64,000 nt of DNA, from NCBI RefSeq assembly GCF_022024235.1, contig NZ_CP091799.1:255501-319500 (forward strand), read 5' to 3'. The position numbers and the translations under genes are program-made. This document shows, in pieces, positions 63,278 through 64,000 of the stretch. Source of the stretch: Segatella baroniae B14 (GTDB lineage Bacteria; Bacteroidota; Bacteroidia; Bacteroidales; Bacteroidaceae). Position 1 is the first letter of the stretch. Every line of letters begins with the position of its first letter. The notes below the pieces were generated by a model. It saw only the letters and a program-made list of their open reading frames with translations. It searched no databases and was not told the DNA's origin.

Positions 63278-64000
<723 letters not shown>

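Overview
The window is a chromosomal segment of a Prevotella-like member of the Bacteroidales (Prevotellaceae in the broad sense). Evidence: a 5'-partial 16S rRNA gene with Bacteroidetes-type sequence at the right end, TAnnTTTG (-7) promoters with TTTG about 20 bases upstream, a fused LpxC-FabZ gene, an Oar-like TonB-dependent receptor followed by a BACON-type lipoprotein, and the DUF3078, DUF3256, DUF4836 and DUF5715 families typical of this order. No tRNA gene, complete insertion sequence, integrase or CRISPR array was seen.

Layout. 1-8.0 kb is core: pyrG (partial), a DUF3078 protein, a small membrane protein with six consecutive histidines, an OprO/P-type porin, rlmD, and ppdK with a strong terminator. 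8.0-13.8 kb is a WYL-regulator operon containing a YopX-like protein, a PD-(D/E)xK-like (QxK) nuclease, a DEDDh exonuclease, two uracil-DNA-glycosylase-like proteins (one weak call), a DNPH1/Rcl-type deoxynucleotide N-hydrolase, an acidic small protein, and a deletion scar. It resembles an undescribed defence or nucleotide-hygiene operon aimed at modified bases. 13.8-23.7 kb is a mosaic of head-to-tail cassettes: broken toxin carboxy-terminal ends (an Ntox21-like end, an HEFGH metallopeptidase-like end, one unidentified end), each followed by a probable immunity gene, then further secreted or membrane immunity-like genes and an ADP-ribosylglycohydrolase fused to an A1S_2505-like domain. This mosaic contains two ~295-bp direct repeats and additional degenerate copies; each repeat starts with a copy of the 3' end of ppdK. 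The locus downstream of ppdK therefore looks like a hot spot that grew by serial recombination.

23.7-27.6 kb holds an AraC regulator, a small coupled ORF, an alpha/beta hydrolase and a DUF3256 protein with palindromic intergenic DNA. 27.8-33.7 kb is an operon: nucleoside transporter, bifunctional nuclease-family protein, rsmE, a DUF4836 lipoprotein and an ABC exporter pair; a cupin follows. 34.2-42.8 kb (minus strand) is an envelope operon, lpxD-lpxC/fabZ-lpxA-miaA-PBP1A-pif1-like. 42.9-49.6 kb (minus) is a seven-gene operon, phoH-purC-ubiE-aroE-purM-prfA-pyrF. Then come a DUF5715 protein, glyA, pyrB-pyrI, a second class A penicillin-binding protein, the TonB receptor plus lipoprotein pair, an iron alcohol dehydrogenase, and a ~0.9-kb leader with a large inverted repeat before the ribosomal RNA operon.

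How the genes fit together: the core blocks supply pyrimidine and purine nucleotides (pyrG, pyrF, pyrB/I, purC, purM), lipid A, peptidoglycan and translation. The 8-24 kb block is accessory and best explained as a defence plus interbacterial-immunity island inserted behind ppdK. Functional statements for the accessory genes are inferences from motifs and context; no database search was run.
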